The position numbers and the translations under genes are program-made. DNA of 64,000 nt, from NCBI GenBank assembly GCA_002163135.1, contig MAAN01000024.1, positions 1 through 64,000 on the forward strand, read 5' to 3'. This DNA is from Alphaproteobacteria bacterium 46_93_T64. GTDB taxonomy: Bacteria > Pseudomonadota > Alphaproteobacteria > Sneathiellales > Sneathiellaceae. Below the pieces are notes generated by a model that made no database searches, was not told the origin of the DNA, and saw only the letters and a program-made list of their open reading frames with translations. Positions within the stretch are counted from its first letter, which is position 1. Each line of letters starts with the position of its first letter. This document shows positions 45,664 to 55,954 of the stretch, in pieces.

Positions 45664-46277
45664 TGACGCAATCACTTAACTATTTTAAGGAAACGCCGTC
45701 GCAAACTGCAGGGCCTTACGTTCATATCGGGTGTACGCCGAATTTTTCAGGCCTTAACGGTGTGTTTAGCGAAGATCTGGGCGTGAAAATTCTCAATGAT
45801 CAGGCTGAGGGCACGCGTATAACTGTTCGTGGTGTTGTCTATGATGGGAAAGGCGCACCGATTAAAGATGCGCTGGTAGAGATTTGGCAGGCAGACGCCA
45901 AAGGACTATTCAACAGCCCATCAGAAATCCGCGGAGCGGCAGATCCGAATTTTTCAGGATGGGGCCGGTGCCCAGGTGAAATGGAAAGCGGTGAGTTTGT
46001 TTTCGAAACAATTAAACCCGGCGTTGTCCCGTTCAAAGATGGTCGTCCGATGGCACCCCACATCACTTTCTGGATTGTTGCACGTGGCATTAATATCGGA
46101 CTGCACACTCGCATGTATTTTCCAGAAGAAATTGATGCAAATGCGGCGGACCCGATTTTAAGCCGAATTGATCATAAAAGCAGAGTTCCCACACTCATCG
46201 CTACGCAAAATGGGAGCGAATATCGGTTTGATATTCATCTGCAAGGTGACAATGAAACAGTCTTTTTCGATATCTAA
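45663..46277 (+). CDS. pcaG: Protocatechuate 3,4-dioxygenase alpha chain
   Basis: Non-iron subunit pairing with PcaH. 204 aa; TPSQTAGPYVHIGC start, VEIWQADAKGLFNSP and KPGVVPFKDGRPMAPHITFW, where the iron-binding residues of the beta chain are not all kept, as expected for alpha. Confidence 0.95.
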
Positions 46278-46291
46278 GAGCAAAAAATATT

Positions 46292-47149
46292 ATGGCTAAA
46301 TTTCAATCTTTAAAAGAGGCAGTATCAGATAACCTGAAAGATGGTGATACCGTTGCGTTTGAAGGATTTACACATCTTATTCCGCACGCTGCTGCGCATG
46401 AAGCCATTCGGCAAAATCGCAAAGGCCTGACGCTGGTTCGAATGACACCGGATGTTGTCTACGATCAGATGATCGGAATGGGAATGGTTGATAAAATCAT
46501 CTTTTCATATGCGGGAAATCCGGGTGTTGGACTTCTTCGCCGGATGCGGGATGCTGTTGAAAATAAATGGCCAAAAGCACTAGAAATCGAAGAGCATTCT
46601 CATGCTGCTATGGCCAATGCCTATGAGGCTGGTGCAGCAGGTTTGCCATGCGCTGTATTTCGCGGCTACAAGGGCGCGGGCCTTAAAGATGTGAATAATA
46701 ATATCCGGGAAGTGACATGCCCATTTACCGGTGAAAAGCTAGCGGCGGTTCCGTCTGTTCGTCCGGATGTGACTTTTATTCATGCGCAAAAAGCCAACAA
46801 ACGCGGTGATATTCTTATTGAAGGCATTATCGGCGTTCAAAAGGAAGCCGTTTTGGCCGCCAAGCGCGCCGTGGTTACTGTAGAAGAAGTTGTAGACGAC
46901 TTTGATGATGTGCATGTGAATGCCTGTATTCTGCCGCGTTGGGCCGTGACTTCTGTTTGTGTCGTTCCAGGCGGTGCACATCCGTCATATGCCCACGGTT
47001 ACTATACCCGTGATAATGCGGCTTATGTGGAGTGGGACAAAATAGCAAGTGATCGAGGCTTGTTCCAAGAGTGGATGCAAAAAAATGTGCTGACTGTTGA
47101 CGAGACCGTTTTCGAAAAACGTATTTCAGCATTGAAGGGAGCGGCATAA
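46292..47149 (+). CDS. pcaI: 3-oxoadipate CoA-transferase subunit A
   Basis: With PcaJ transfers CoA from succinyl-CoA to beta-ketoadipate. 285 aa, the longer glutaconate-CoA-transferase-like form: SDNLKDGDTVAFEGFTHLIP, AYEAGAAGLPCAVFRGYKGA and RPDVTFIHAQKANKRGD. One-base overlap with pcaJ. Confidence 0.9.
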   Translation: MAKFQSLKEAVSDNLKDGDTVAFEGFTHLIPHAAAHEAIRQNRKGLTLVRMTPDVVYDQMIGMGMVDKIIFSYAGNPGVGLLRRMRDAVENKWPKALEIEEHSHAAMANAYEAGAAGLPCAVFRGYKGAGLKDVNNNIREVTCPFTGEKLAAVPSVRPDVTFIHAQKANKRGDILIEGIIGVQKEAVLAAKRAVVTVEEVVDDFDDVHVNACILPRWAVTSVCVVPGGAHPSYAHGYYTRDNAAYVEWDKIASDRGLFQEWMQKNVLTVDETVFEKRISALKGAA

Positions 47150-47928
47150 TGGAAATTGATTTCACAACAGATGAAATGATGACAATTGCCGCTGCCCGCG
47201 CGCTCGGTAATGATGATATTTGCTTTGTGGGTATCGGTGCACCATCGGCTGCGTGTAATGTTGCACGCTTAACACATGCCCCAGACATCACCCTGATTTA
47301 TGAAAGTGGTACAATCGGTACGGCACCAGATATTTTACCGCTTTCTATCGGAGATGGGGAACTATGCGATACTGCGGTTACGACCGTGTCTGTGCCTGAA
47401 ATGTTCCGTTATTGGCTACAAGGAGGCCGCGTTACAGTTGGTTTCTTAGGCGCGGCACAACTGGACAGATTTGGCAATATTAATACAACTGTTATCGGCG
47501 ATTATAACGCTCCGTCTATTCGTCTGCCGGGCGGCGGCGGCGCACCTGAAATCGCTTCATCCTGCGGTGAAATCTTCATTACTATGAAGCAGACACTGCG
47601 CGGAATGGTGGAGGTAGTGGATTTCTTTACGTCTTTTGGCCACGGAAGCGGCGGCACTGACCGCGCTGATTTGGGAATAACCACGAAAGGTCCGACTTTG
47701 TTGATTACGGACCTAGCTGTTTGGAGACCTGATCCAAAGACGAAAGAGTTCATCGTTCGCTCGCTTCATCCAGGCGTTACAAGGGATCATGTGCAAGACA
47801 CTTGCGGGTGGCCGGTCAAATTTGCGGATGATCTGGGCGTAACCGATATTCCAACCGAATTAGAGCTTACGACACTGCGAGATTTAAAGGCACGCACGGA
47901 AGCTGCTCACGCAGTGGAGGTTGCTTGA
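47149..47928 (+). CDS. pcaJ: 3-oxoadipate CoA-transferase subunit B
   Basis: 259 aa partner of PcaI. VGIGAPSAACNVARLTHAP start, the catalytic Glu in LIYESGTIG and the GxGG loop LPGGGGAPEIASSC. The pair completes beta-ketoadipate activation; the final thiolase PcaF is not in the operon, though a thiolase lies at 58905. Confidence 0.9.
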   Translation: MEIDFTTDEMMTIAAARALGNDDICFVGIGAPSAACNVARLTHAPDITLIYESGTIGTAPDILPLSIGDGELCDTAVTTVSVPEMFRYWLQGGRVTVGFLGAAQLDRFGNINTTVIGDYNAPSIRLPGGGGAPEIASSCGEIFITMKQTLRGMVEVVDFFTSFGHGSGGTDRADLGITTKGPTLLITDLAVWRPDPKTKEFIVRSLHPGVTRDHVQDTCGWPVKFADDLGVTDIPTELELTTLRDLKARTEAAHAVEVA

Positions 47929-47950
47929 GAATGGCAGTTGAATTTATCAA

Positions 47951-49021
47951 ATGAGCGTTTCTGTGTTCAATCATCCATATCTTGCGGGCCTTCTTGGGAA
48001 CGATAGCGTTTCTCGATACTTTGACGCTGAAATGGACATTCAAGCCATGCTGTCTTTTGAGGCTGCACTGGCGGAAGCTCAAGGGGTTACAGGTGCTATT
48101 CCTATCGCTGCCGTTGCACCTATTAAAACAGCGTGCCTCGAACTCGTTCCGGATATGGATCGCTTGAAAAGCGGTACGGCTAATGATGGGGTGGTTGTTC
48201 CTGAACTGGTTCGGCAGTTGAAAATATCTGTTTCAGATGAACATAAGGCATACGTTCATTTTGGGGCGACAAGTCAGGATGTGATCGATACGTCGTTAAT
48301 GTTGCGTCTTAGAAGTTGTATCGAAATCATTGAGGAAACGCTTGAGCGGGTTGTCGTACAGATTGAGCAGTTAAATGAGAAATTTGGTGATCGCCAGTTG
48401 TTGGGGAGAACCCGTATGCAGCAGGCATTACCCATCACAGTCTCCCACCGGCTAGCAAATTGGCGCACACCGCTGACAAAGCAACTTGAGAAATTGAAGT
48501 CGGTAAAAGTGGCTCTACTGAATGTTCAGTTTGGCGGCCCAGTGGGAACACTGGATAATTTTCAAGAAGCGGGGCCAAAGATCCGCAGCAAGATGTCTGA
48601 ATTATTAGGGCTAGGAGATCCGGGAGGCTGTTGGCATACCGACCGGACTTCAATCGTAGATTTTGCAAACTGGTTGTCTGTTTTAACCGGTGTTCTTGGA
48701 AAAATTGGAAAAGACATAACTCTTATGTCAATAAACGAAGTGAAGGAAATCTCACTTCGCGGAGGCGGTGGATCTTCTGCCATGCCACATAAACAAAATC
48801 CGATCAAAGCGGAAATGCTGGTAACACTTGGACAATTCAATGCCATGAATATGTCCGGCATGCATCAGGTCCTAAGTCATGAAAATGAACGCTCAGGCCA
48901 AAGCTGGACATTGGAGTGGATGCTATTACCGCAAATGGTAATGACGACGTCTACTTCATTAAGGTTGGCAGAAGAGCTACTAATTAAAATCGAGCGCATT
49001 GGTGATGATAATTTAAATTAA
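47951..49021 (+). CDS. pcaB: 3-carboxy-cis,cis-muconate cycloisomerase
   Basis: Fumarase/aspartase superfamily enzyme forming gamma-carboxymuconolactone. 356 aa, the shorter alphaproteobacterial form lacking much of the C-terminal domain. AYVHFGATSQDVIDTSLMLR, GRTRMQQALPITV and the SSxMPHKxNP signature (GGGSSAMPHKQNPIKAE) are present. Last pca gene, 22 bases after pcaJ. Confidence 0.93.
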   Translation: MSVSVFNHPYLAGLLGNDSVSRYFDAEMDIQAMLSFEAALAEAQGVTGAIPIAAVAPIKTACLELVPDMDRLKSGTANDGVVVPELVRQLKISVSDEHKAYVHFGATSQDVIDTSLMLRLRSCIEIIEETLERVVVQIEQLNEKFGDRQLLGRTRMQQALPITVSHRLANWRTPLTKQLEKLKSVKVALLNVQFGGPVGTLDNFQEAGPKIRSKMSELLGLGDPGGCWHTDRTSIVDFANWLSVLTGVLGKIGKDITLMSINEVKEISLRGGGGSSAMPHKQNPIKAEMLVTLGQFNAMNMSGMHQVLSHENERSGQSWTLEWMLLPQMVMTTSTSLRLAEELLIKIERIGDDNLN

Positions 49022-49111
49022 ATAAAATATGTAACATATTAGTTTTGTTGTATTTTACCCTGTCATCTCTGATTTGGATTTTGGGATGAGTAAGGACGAT
49101 CTGAAACCTCT

Positions 49112-49216
49112 AAAGGGGTCGCTCCGTTCTTTACTGCAGAAATATTTCGTGTTGCCATCCTTATCGCGTTCCCGGCGATACTGCTCTGGTTACCCTCGGT
49201 ACTTAAAATTTATTGA
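49112..49216 (+). pseudogene. 3' remnant of a TRAP transporter large permease (dctM-like)
   Basis: Reading from 49112 to TGA 49214-49216 gives KGVAPFFTAEIFRVAILIAF followed by PAILLWLPSVLKIY, which is the end of DctM-type permeases (the GVxPFxxADIxRxxLLxAFPxxSLWLP pattern). A stop lies a few codons upstream, and no more of the gene is present. A deletion or rearrangement between pcaB and pobA has removed an aromatic-acid-type transporter (inference). Confidence 0.6.
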
Positions 49217-49275
49217 ATCCATTACCGTTTAGTTTGATGCTTTAAATAAATAACAAATTCTCAGTGGAGAATGTC

Positions 49276-50448
49276 ATGCGTACTCAAGTCGTTATTGTTG
49301 GTGGTGGCCCCTCTGGCCTTCTTCTCTCGCAAATTCTGAATTTGAGAGGAATTGAATCTGTTCTGTTGGAGCGTCAAAGCGAGGCCCACGTTCTTGGGCG
49401 AATTCGGGCCGGTGTGCTGGAGCAGGGTTTGGTTGATATGCTCCGTGCGGCTGACGTTGGGGAACGTATGGACAAAGAAGGGATCGTTCATCATGGTTTT
49501 GATATTTCGTGTAACGGAGAGCGGCACCACATCAATTTGTCTGAGTTGACTGACGGCAAATCCGTCATGATTTACGGTCAAACTGAAGTAACTCATGATT
49601 TGTATGACGCACGCTGCAAGATGAACGGCAATGTCATTAATGAAGCAAAAAATGTTGCCCTGTTTGATCTTGAAACAGATCACCCGTCTGTTATTTACGA
49701 AAAAGATGGAAAATCCCATAAGATCGAATGTGATTTTGTTGCAGGGTGCGATGGATTTCATGGTGTTAGTAGAGGTTCAATCCCAACCAACATCTTGAGA
49801 GAATATGAGAAAGTATACCCTTTTGGCTGGCTAGGGATTCTATCTGAGACACCGCCGGTGTCAGATGAACTCATTTACAATCAACATGATCACGGCTTTG
49901 CCCTTTGCTCTATGCGGAACGCGAATTTAAGCCGTTACTATATTCAATGTTCGTTAGAGGATAAAGTTGAAGATTGGTCGGATGAGCGTTTCTGGGAAGA
50001 GCTTAAAACTAGGCTCCCTGAAGACGCGGCCAAAAGTCTTGTAACTGGTCCGTCGATTGAGAAAAGTATAGCACCACTCCGCTCTTTCGTGTCGGAGCCT
50101 ATGAGTTATGGTCGATTGTTCCTTGCTGGGGACGCGGCTCATATCGTCCCGCCAACCGGCGCGAAAGGCCTCAACCTTGCGGCATCGGATATTCATTATT
50201 TGTCCAGTGCCCTAATTGAATTTTACAGCAATGGAAATGAACGATCACTGAAAATTTATTCTGAAACAGCGCTCAAACGCGTATGGAAAGCAATGCGTTT
50301 CTCTTGGTCAATGACGATGATGCTACACAAATTCCCAGAAAATGAAGGCTTCGGTGATCGTATGCAGAGAACCGAGCTTGAGTATCTGTTTTCATCAAAG
50401 GCAGCTCAAACATCCTTAGCGGAAAATTATGTAGGCTTGCCTTACTAA
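49276..50448 (+). CDS. pobA: 4-hydroxybenzoate 3-monooxygenase
   Basis: FAD-dependent hydroxylase turning 4-hydroxybenzoate into protocatechuate. 390 aa from ATG 49276 (GGAGA at 49266-49270); GTG 49264 is also in frame. FAD motif VIVGGGPSGLLLSQIL, RIRAGVLEQGLVDML, DG motif GCDGFHGVSR and GDAAHIVPPTGAKGLNLA. It feeds the pca operon; 254 bases from pcaB with the dctM remnant between. Confidence 0.95.
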   Translation: MRTQVVIVGGGPSGLLLSQILNLRGIESVLLERQSEAHVLGRIRAGVLEQGLVDMLRAADVGERMDKEGIVHHGFDISCNGERHHINLSELTDGKSVMIYGQTEVTHDLYDARCKMNGNVINEAKNVALFDLETDHPSVIYEKDGKSHKIECDFVAGCDGFHGVSRGSIPTNILREYEKVYPFGWLGILSETPPVSDELIYNQHDHGFALCSMRNANLSRYYIQCSLEDKVEDWSDERFWEELKTRLPEDAAKSLVTGPSIEKSIAPLRSFVSEPMSYGRLFLAGDAAHIVPPTGAKGLNLAASDIHYLSSALIEFYSNGNERSLKIYSETALKRVWKAMRFSWSMTMMLHKFPENEGFGDRMQRTELEYLFSSKAAQTSLAENYVGLPY

Positions 50449-50451
50449 TTT

Positions 50452-51021
50452 TTAGGAAATCGCTTTGTCGACCGGAACGCATCCAATCAAAATCCGATCG
50501 ATTTTACCTTTCTGGTTTTCCAATGGAAAGGCAAGCCGGCACCAAATTGTCTTGTTATAGTTGGAAGTGATCGTCGAGTGCTCTGAATAAAATGGAGTCT
50601 TTGTTTGAACTAAAGCTGGGTATTGGAGCATCGAGAGGTCTTTTGTTCCACTAACAAACTCGCTTAGCCATTTGCCGGTCATCTCGCGCCCATATCTTTG
50701 CGCAACAACTGACCCGTAAACCCGATACCTAAAATCTGTGCAGTCAGAGTTAGGTTCTAGCAATAAAACATACCCCATCGCTTTGTTAAAATGCATTGGA
50801 TCAATGAAATCGTAGCGTGCTACGTCTCTATCTCCCCGCAGTCGTTGCCAATAGTCCCAAAGGATCTGGTGCGGTTCCAATGAAAATGCGTTTCTCGAAA
50901 TCGTGCGTGGTTCTATGGTTGTGGCCACCAGCTCATTTATATCTGGCGCATCTATCTTTTTGGTTGCCTCAATCAGTGGATCAGAGGCACAAATTTTCCC
51001 GTTAAAAAATTGAAAAGGCAT
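50452..51021 (-). CDS. PAS_5-type (PF07310-like) protein of unknown role
   Basis: 189 aa, cytosolic. LWDYWQRLRGDRDVARYDFI and DPMHFNKAMGYVLLLE, then FRYRVYGSVVAQRYGREMTG are the pattern of the small alphaproteobacterial PAS_5 proteins. No output domain. Convergent with pobA (three bases apart). Such proteins are of unknown function. Confidence 0.75.
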   Translation of the reverse strand: MPFQFFNGKICASDPLIEATKKIDAPDINELVATTIEPRTISRNAFSLEPHQILWDYWQRLRGDRDVARYDFIDPMHFNKAMGYVLLLEPNSDCTDFRYRVYGSVVAQRYGREMTGKWLSEFVSGTKDLSMLQYPALVQTKTPFYSEHSTITSNYNKTIWCRLAFPLENQKGKIDRILIGCVPVDKAIS

Positions 51022-51228
51022 AAATTAAGAACTCTTCATGGATGGAGGCTTTTATGACCTCCTATTTTACAGAGTACAAAGTGAATTTATTACTAAATAA
51101 GTATTAAATGTTACTGTGATTTTCCCCAACGTTATTATGGCCTTGTAATGCTTGATTTTATCGGCATATTCTTGTGTTCATTTTCCATTTAGCTTCGTAG
51201 TGAGCCCGCCAATATTTAAGGATCCGGT

Positions 51229-53544
51229 ATGAAATCTGATTCGTCTCAGAAAGCACTCGATTATCACGAATTTCCAAAACCCGGAAAACTGACGATTACG
51301 CCAACAAAGCCGATGGAAACTCAGGCGGATTTGGCGCTTGCCTATTCCCCAGGTGTTGCACACCCATGCCTTGCTATTAGAGATGACCCTAATGAAGCTG
51401 CTAAATATACAGCGCGGGGGAACCTGGTAGGAGTCATCACAAACGGTACTGCGGTTTTGGGATTAGGGCCCATTGGCCCGCTAGCATCAAAACCAGTGAT
51501 GGAAGGTAAAGCAGTTCTTTTTAAAAAATTCGCGGGTGTGGATGTTTTTGATATTGAATTGGATGAAAGAGATCCAGAAAAACTGGTTGATATTATCGCG
51601 GCGATGGAGCCAACGTTTGGTGGTATAAATTTAGAAGATATTAAAGCACCTGAGTGCTTTATTGTCGAAAAGCTCTGCCGCGAACGTATGAATATACCTG
51701 TCTTTCACGATGATCAGCATGGGACTGCCATTTGTGTGGCTGCGGCTGTATACAATGCGTTGCGTGTTGTTGAAAAAGACATCAAGGATGTTCGCTTGGC
51801 GGCTTGCGGTGCAGGTGCTGCGGCCCTTGCATGTCTACGTCTTCTCGTGAGCCTTGGTCTTCCAAAAGAGAATATTATTGTGAGCGACATCCATGGTGTG
51901 GTCTATGAAGGCCGTGAAGTGGAAATGGATCCTTATAAATCTGATTTCGCAGTTAAAACGGACAAACGTGTCTTGGCCGAGGCTGTCGATGGGGCTGATA
52001 TATTCCTGGGTTGTTCTGGACCGGGGGCACTTACCAAGGAAATGGTTGTCACAATGGCTGACAAACCAATTATTATGGCACTTGCCAACCCAACACCTGA
52101 AATCTCACCTGAGGATGCTAGAAGTGTTCGCCCAGACGCTATCATCGCAACGGGGCGTTCAGATTATCCAAATCAGGTAAATAACGTTCTTTGTTTCCCA
52201 TACTTGTTCCGCGGTGCGCTGGATGTTGGTGCAACGGAAATTAACGAAGCAATGAAGATGGCTGCCGTTAAGGCTATTGCCGATCTTGCAATGGCGGAGC
52301 AGTCAGACATCGTTGCAAAGGCGTATGGGGGCGCACAACAAACCTTTGGCCCGGAATATCTAATCCCGACGCCTTTTGATCCGCGCTTGTATGTGGAGGT
52401 CTCGTATGCAGTTGCGAAAGCTGCGACAGAAAGTGGCGTTGCAAGCCGGCCAGTTCCAGATTTAGATGCCTATCACGAACAGCTCTCCAACTTCATATAT
52501 AGAACACGTTTTATCATGAAACCGCTGTTTGATAGTGCACGTGCTGAGAAAATGCGGGTTGCCTACGCAGAGGGCGAAGAGGAGCGCGTCCTCTCCGCAG
52601 TACAGATTGTCGTTGATGACGGACTTGCCGCACCGATTTTGGTTGGCCGCCGGAAAGTCATCGAATTCCGCATTGATAAGATGGGATTACGCCTTAAGGA
52701 AGGGCGTGATTATGAAATTGTCGATCCTGAAGATGATCCTCGATATCGGGAGTACTGGCAAACATATCATTCGATCCGCGAACGGGATGGTGTTGACCCG
52801 GAGACAGCCCGTGCGCATGTTCGCACGAGCACAACGGTTATCGCGGCTCTCATGGTCCATCTGGGGCACGCAGACGCACTTGTTTGCGGAACTTATGGAA
52901 AATATAGTAAGCATTTCCAACGTGTCTCTGGAATTATTTCGCTCCGCGAGGGGGTGCGATATGCCTCAGCCTTGCATCTGGTTATCTTACAAGGCCGCCC
53001 CTTGTTCTTCTCTGACACTCAGGTTCGCGAGCATCATAGCGCCGAAGAACTTGCAGAACTTACAATATTGGCAGCCGATGAAGTTCGCCGATTTGGTATC
53101 GAGCCAAAAGCTGCGCTAATTTCCCATTCAAATTTCGGGGCATCGGATATTCCATCGGCGAAACGCGCCAAAGAAGCGCTGGAAATCATTCGCGCGTTAG
53201 CACCGGAACTTGAAGTCGAAGGGGAGATGAAAGCTGATACAGCTTTGGTTCCGGAAATCAGGGAAGCACTATTTCCAAATTCCAAAATGAAGGGTTCAGC
53301 GAATTTGCTGATCATGCCTGACCTTGACTCAGCAAATATCGGTTACAATATTGCTAAAAGCCTTGGTAACGGTATCGCTGTCGGACCTATTCTCATCGGT
53401 ATGGAGAAATCTGTACATATTACAGTGCCCTCTGTTACAGTTCGAGGCCTCGTAAACATCACGGCGATTGCCGCAGTGGATGCACAATGCCATAAATCGG
53501 GTGTGATGATCCCAGGACCAGTGTCTCGAAAAAGAACCTATTAA
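51229..53544 (+). CDS. maeB: NADP-dependent malic enzyme with phosphotransacetylase-like domain
   Basis: Decarboxylates malate to pyruvate. 771 aa, the long form. Malic domain (about 1-165) with YSPGVAHPCLAI and KAPECFIVEKL, NAD(P) domain (165-430) with CGAGAAALACLRLL and SGPGALTKEMV, then a PTA-like domain (450-765, STTVIAALMVHLGHADALVCG) that is thought to be regulatory. Single gene, followed ten bases later by mgtE. Confidence 0.94.
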   Translation: MKSDSSQKALDYHEFPKPGKLTITPTKPMETQADLALAYSPGVAHPCLAIRDDPNEAAKYTARGNLVGVITNGTAVLGLGPIGPLASKPVMEGKAVLFKKFAGVDVFDIELDERDPEKLVDIIAAMEPTFGGINLEDIKAPECFIVEKLCRERMNIPVFHDDQHGTAICVAAAVYNALRVVEKDIKDVRLAACGAGAAALACLRLLVSLGLPKENIIVSDIHGVVYEGREVEMDPYKSDFAVKTDKRVLAEAVDGADIFLGCSGPGALTKEMVVTMADKPIIMALANPTPEISPEDARSVRPDAIIATGRSDYPNQVNNVLCFPYLFRGALDVGATEINEAMKMAAVKAIADLAMAEQSDIVAKAYGGAQQTFGPEYLIPTPFDPRLYVEVSYAVAKAATESGVASRPVPDLDAYHEQLSNFIYRTRFIMKPLFDSARAEKMRVAYAEGEEERVLSAVQIVVDDGLAAPILVGRRKVIEFRIDKMGLRLKEGRDYEIVDPEDDPRYREYWQTYHSIRERDGVDPETARAHVRTSTTVIAALMVHLGHADALVCGTYGKYSKHFQRVSGIISLREGVRYASALHLVILQGRPLFFSDTQVREHHSAEELAELTILAADEVRRFGIEPKAALISHSNFGASDIPSAKRAKEALEIIRALAPELEVEGEMKADTALVPEIREALFPNSKMKGSANLLIMPDLDSANIGYNIAKSLGNGIAVGPILIGMEKSVHITVPSVTVRGLVNITAIAAVDAQCHKSGVMIPGPVSRKRTY

Positions 53545-53554
53545 GGTGTGAGGT

Positions 53555-54964
53555 ATGTCTGAAGTGCCGGAGACAGAACCATTGGACAAGGCGCCACTTT
53601 CTATCCGGGAAGAGGAAGACGCTGTCTATGGGTTGAATGATGATACTGTTCAGCAAATTCGGGAATATTTGGACCAAAATAATGTCAATGAGATCCGCCA
53701 ACAAATAGCGGAATTACACTCCGCTGATATTGCGGATTTGATCGAACATCTGAGACCCAAGCATCGGTCAAAATTATTGCTGATCGCCGATGATTTGGTT
53801 GAGGCTGACGTTTATTCCGATCTTGATGATACGGTTCGAGAAGATCTTGTCGATGAGATGGAAACCGCAGAGATTGCGGAGCTTGTTAATGAGCTGGAAC
53901 TTGATGATGCCATCGATGTTCTAGATGATCTTGAAAAAGACGAACAGCAAGATGTTCTGAATGAATTACCCGCTGAAAATCGATTGGTTATTGAAGAAGG
54001 CCTGTCTTATCAAGAGGATACGGCTGGCCGTCTCATGCAGCGTGACTTGGTCGCTGTGCCCGAGTACTGGGATATTGGGCAGACCATCGACTATTTACGC
54101 GAAGCAGAGGGACTGCCCAAGGATTTCTATGAGATCTTTGTCGTCGATCCGCGGCATCACCCGATCGGTACATTGCCGCTTGATCATGCAATGTGCAGTC
54201 GCCCAAATGTCCCAGTAAGTGAAGTTATGCATAGAGAGCAGAAACTTATTCCTGTTGGCATGGATCAGGAAGAAGTTGCATATTTGTTCCAACAATATCG
54301 TTTGTCATCTGCAGCTGTCGTAAACGAAAGTGGCGCTTTAATTGGAATGATTACCGTTGATGATGTCGTTGACGTGATTAGCGAAGAGGCTGAAGAAGAT
54401 ATCCTGCGACTTGGCGGTGTGTCAGAAGACGACTTATTTGGCTCTATTCTGGAGACAGCACGCACGCGTTTTACCTGGCTGCTCGTGAATTTGTTTACGG
54501 CAATTCTCGCATCCGTTGCCATTAGCTTTTTTGACGCTGCGATGGAAAAAGTCATAGCACTTGCTGTTCTGATGCCAATTGTTGCAAGTATGGGCGGAAA
54601 TGCCGGAACACAAACGTTGACAGTTGCTGTACGGGCCATCGCGACCCGAGAGCTTACTGCCAGTAATATGACTGTGATATTGCGAAAAGAAGCATTAGTG
54701 GCATTCATAAACGGGTGCATTTTTGCAATACTTATTGGGCTCGTGTCTTGGGTTTGGTTTGGGGATGCCGATATTGGGTGGGTTATTGCCTTGGCCATGG
54801 TTGTAAATATGTTGGTCGCAGGTATCGCGGGCATGGTGATCCCCATCACCTTGGAGCGACATGATATAGATCCAGCAATTGCCTCTAGTGTTTTCGTGAC
54901 AACCATTACCGATATTATTGGATTTGTCGCTTTTCTCGGAATTGCATCAGCTGTCCTTCTCTAG
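53555..54964 (+). CDS. mgtE: Magnesium transporter MgtE
   Basis: Gated Mg channel. 469 aa: N-terminal acidic MgtE_N domain (about 30-150), CBS pair (about 155-275, MQRDLVAVPEYWDIGQTIDY and the second with VTVDDVVDVISEEAEEDILR), then five C-terminal helices with the pore motif MPIVASMGGNAGTQTLTV. The 3' end overlaps the convergent LysR gene by four bases. Confidence 0.94.
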   Translation: MSEVPETEPLDKAPLSIREEEDAVYGLNDDTVQQIREYLDQNNVNEIRQQIAELHSADIADLIEHLRPKHRSKLLLIADDLVEADVYSDLDDTVREDLVDEMETAEIAELVNELELDDAIDVLDDLEKDEQQDVLNELPAENRLVIEEGLSYQEDTAGRLMQRDLVAVPEYWDIGQTIDYLREAEGLPKDFYEIFVVDPRHHPIGTLPLDHAMCSRPNVPVSEVMHREQKLIPVGMDQEEVAYLFQQYRLSSAAVVNESGALIGMITVDDVVDVISEEAEEDILRLGGVSEDDLFGSILETARTRFTWLLVNLFTAILASVAISFFDAAMEKVIALAVLMPIVASMGGNAGTQTLTVAVRAIATRELTASNMTVILRKEALVAFINGCIFAILIGLVSWVWFGDADIGWVIALAMVVNMLVAGIAGMVIPITLERHDIDPAIASSVFVTTITDIIGFVAFLGIASAVLL

Positions 54965-55860
54965 TGAGCCCATTCTAGATTTTGAAGTTCAGATTTTAAC
55001 GGTTTCCATTTATGGCTACTTGCAAAAAGCCGGAAAGAACGGATTAATTCGTTGTCTGTGTCACCATGCCAACTAAGGCCAAAATTCCGGGATATATTCA
55101 CATTATCAACTGAAATCAGCTTAATTCCCGGAGATAAAAGAATATCGGGGATCATACAAAATCCCAGACCAGCTGCGACAAGTGCTTGAGCTTTGTGATC
55201 CTCATCTGTGCGGAATACGATGTGGGGGTTTACGCCTCCACGTGCAAAGGTCCTTGTTACTTCCGTTTCAGTAAGGCAATGGCTGCGGTGGATGAAATCC
55301 TGCCGTTCTAATTGCTGCATGGTCACGGACGATCTGCCTGCGAAGGGATGAGAAGCGGCCATTGCAAGTAGGCATTTTGTCGTGAAAAGGCGCTCATATT
55401 CTGATTTGCGAGGCATCGTCGGCGGTGTGGATATGGCCACATCGATGCGTTTATCGTCAAGCCAGCTTTCTAACTGTTCCGATGTCCCTTCTTTTAGCGC
55501 GATTTGTACTGCTGAATGACTTTTCCTGTAGTCCGCAAGGAGTGTGGTGATCTGCTCAATTGGTAGAATACGATGGAATCCTAGTTGCAACCTAAGGGCA
55601 GGCTTGTTGCCATGAGCCTCCTGTTTGGCGGCATTGCATTCATAAATAATTGTGCGGGCTCTTGGTAGAAATCGTAACCCGACTTCCGTCAGCGTGGTGT
55701 TTCTTTTACTTCGATTGAAAAGCTGGGCTCCAAGTTCGGTCTCAAGTTTTTTTATGCCAGCGGACAAAGTGGGTTGGCTGACGAAAACCCGTTCGGCAGC
55801 CCGGGAAAAATTTCGTGTTTCGGCGATGGCAAGAAAATAACGAAGTTGATAAATATCCAT
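54961..55860 (-). CDS. LysR-family transcriptional regulator
   Basis: 299 aa from ATG 55860 (MDIYQLRYFLAIAETRNFSR); TTG 55878 is an alternative. HTH with VFVSQPTLSAGIKKLETELG and a ligand domain. Divergent from the enoyl-CoA hydratase gene 95 bases away, so it likely controls the catabolic genes at 55955-61949 (inference). Ligand unknown. Confidence 0.9.
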   Translation of the reverse strand: MDIYQLRYFLAIAETRNFSRAAERVFVSQPTLSAGIKKLETELGAQLFNRSKRNTTLTEVGLRFLPRARTIIYECNAAKQEAHGNKPALRLQLGFHRILPIEQITTLLADYRKSHSAVQIALKEGTSEQLESWLDDKRIDVAISTPPTMPRKSEYERLFTTKCLLAMAASHPFAGRSSVTMQQLERQDFIHRSHCLTETEVTRTFARGGVNPHIVFRTDEDHKAQALVAAGLGFCMIPDILLSPGIKLISVDNVNISRNFGLSWHGDTDNELIRSFRLFASSHKWKPLKSELQNLEWAH

Positions 55861-55877
55861 AACGATAGACAGTATCA

Positions 55878-55888
55878 ATGATTATCAT
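55878..55888. promoter_or_regulatory. Palindrome ATGATTATCAT in the divergent LysR promoter
   Basis: ATGAT-T-ATCAT (55878-55888) lies between the LysR regulator and the enoyl-CoA hydratase gene. It may be half of a LysR-type operator. Short, so modest support. Confidence 0.35.
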
Positions 55889-55954
55889 CGAAATAAATGA
55901 TTTTATCTATAGGTCAGTATTTTGTAGTATCGGAAAAAATGATTGGAGAAGAAA

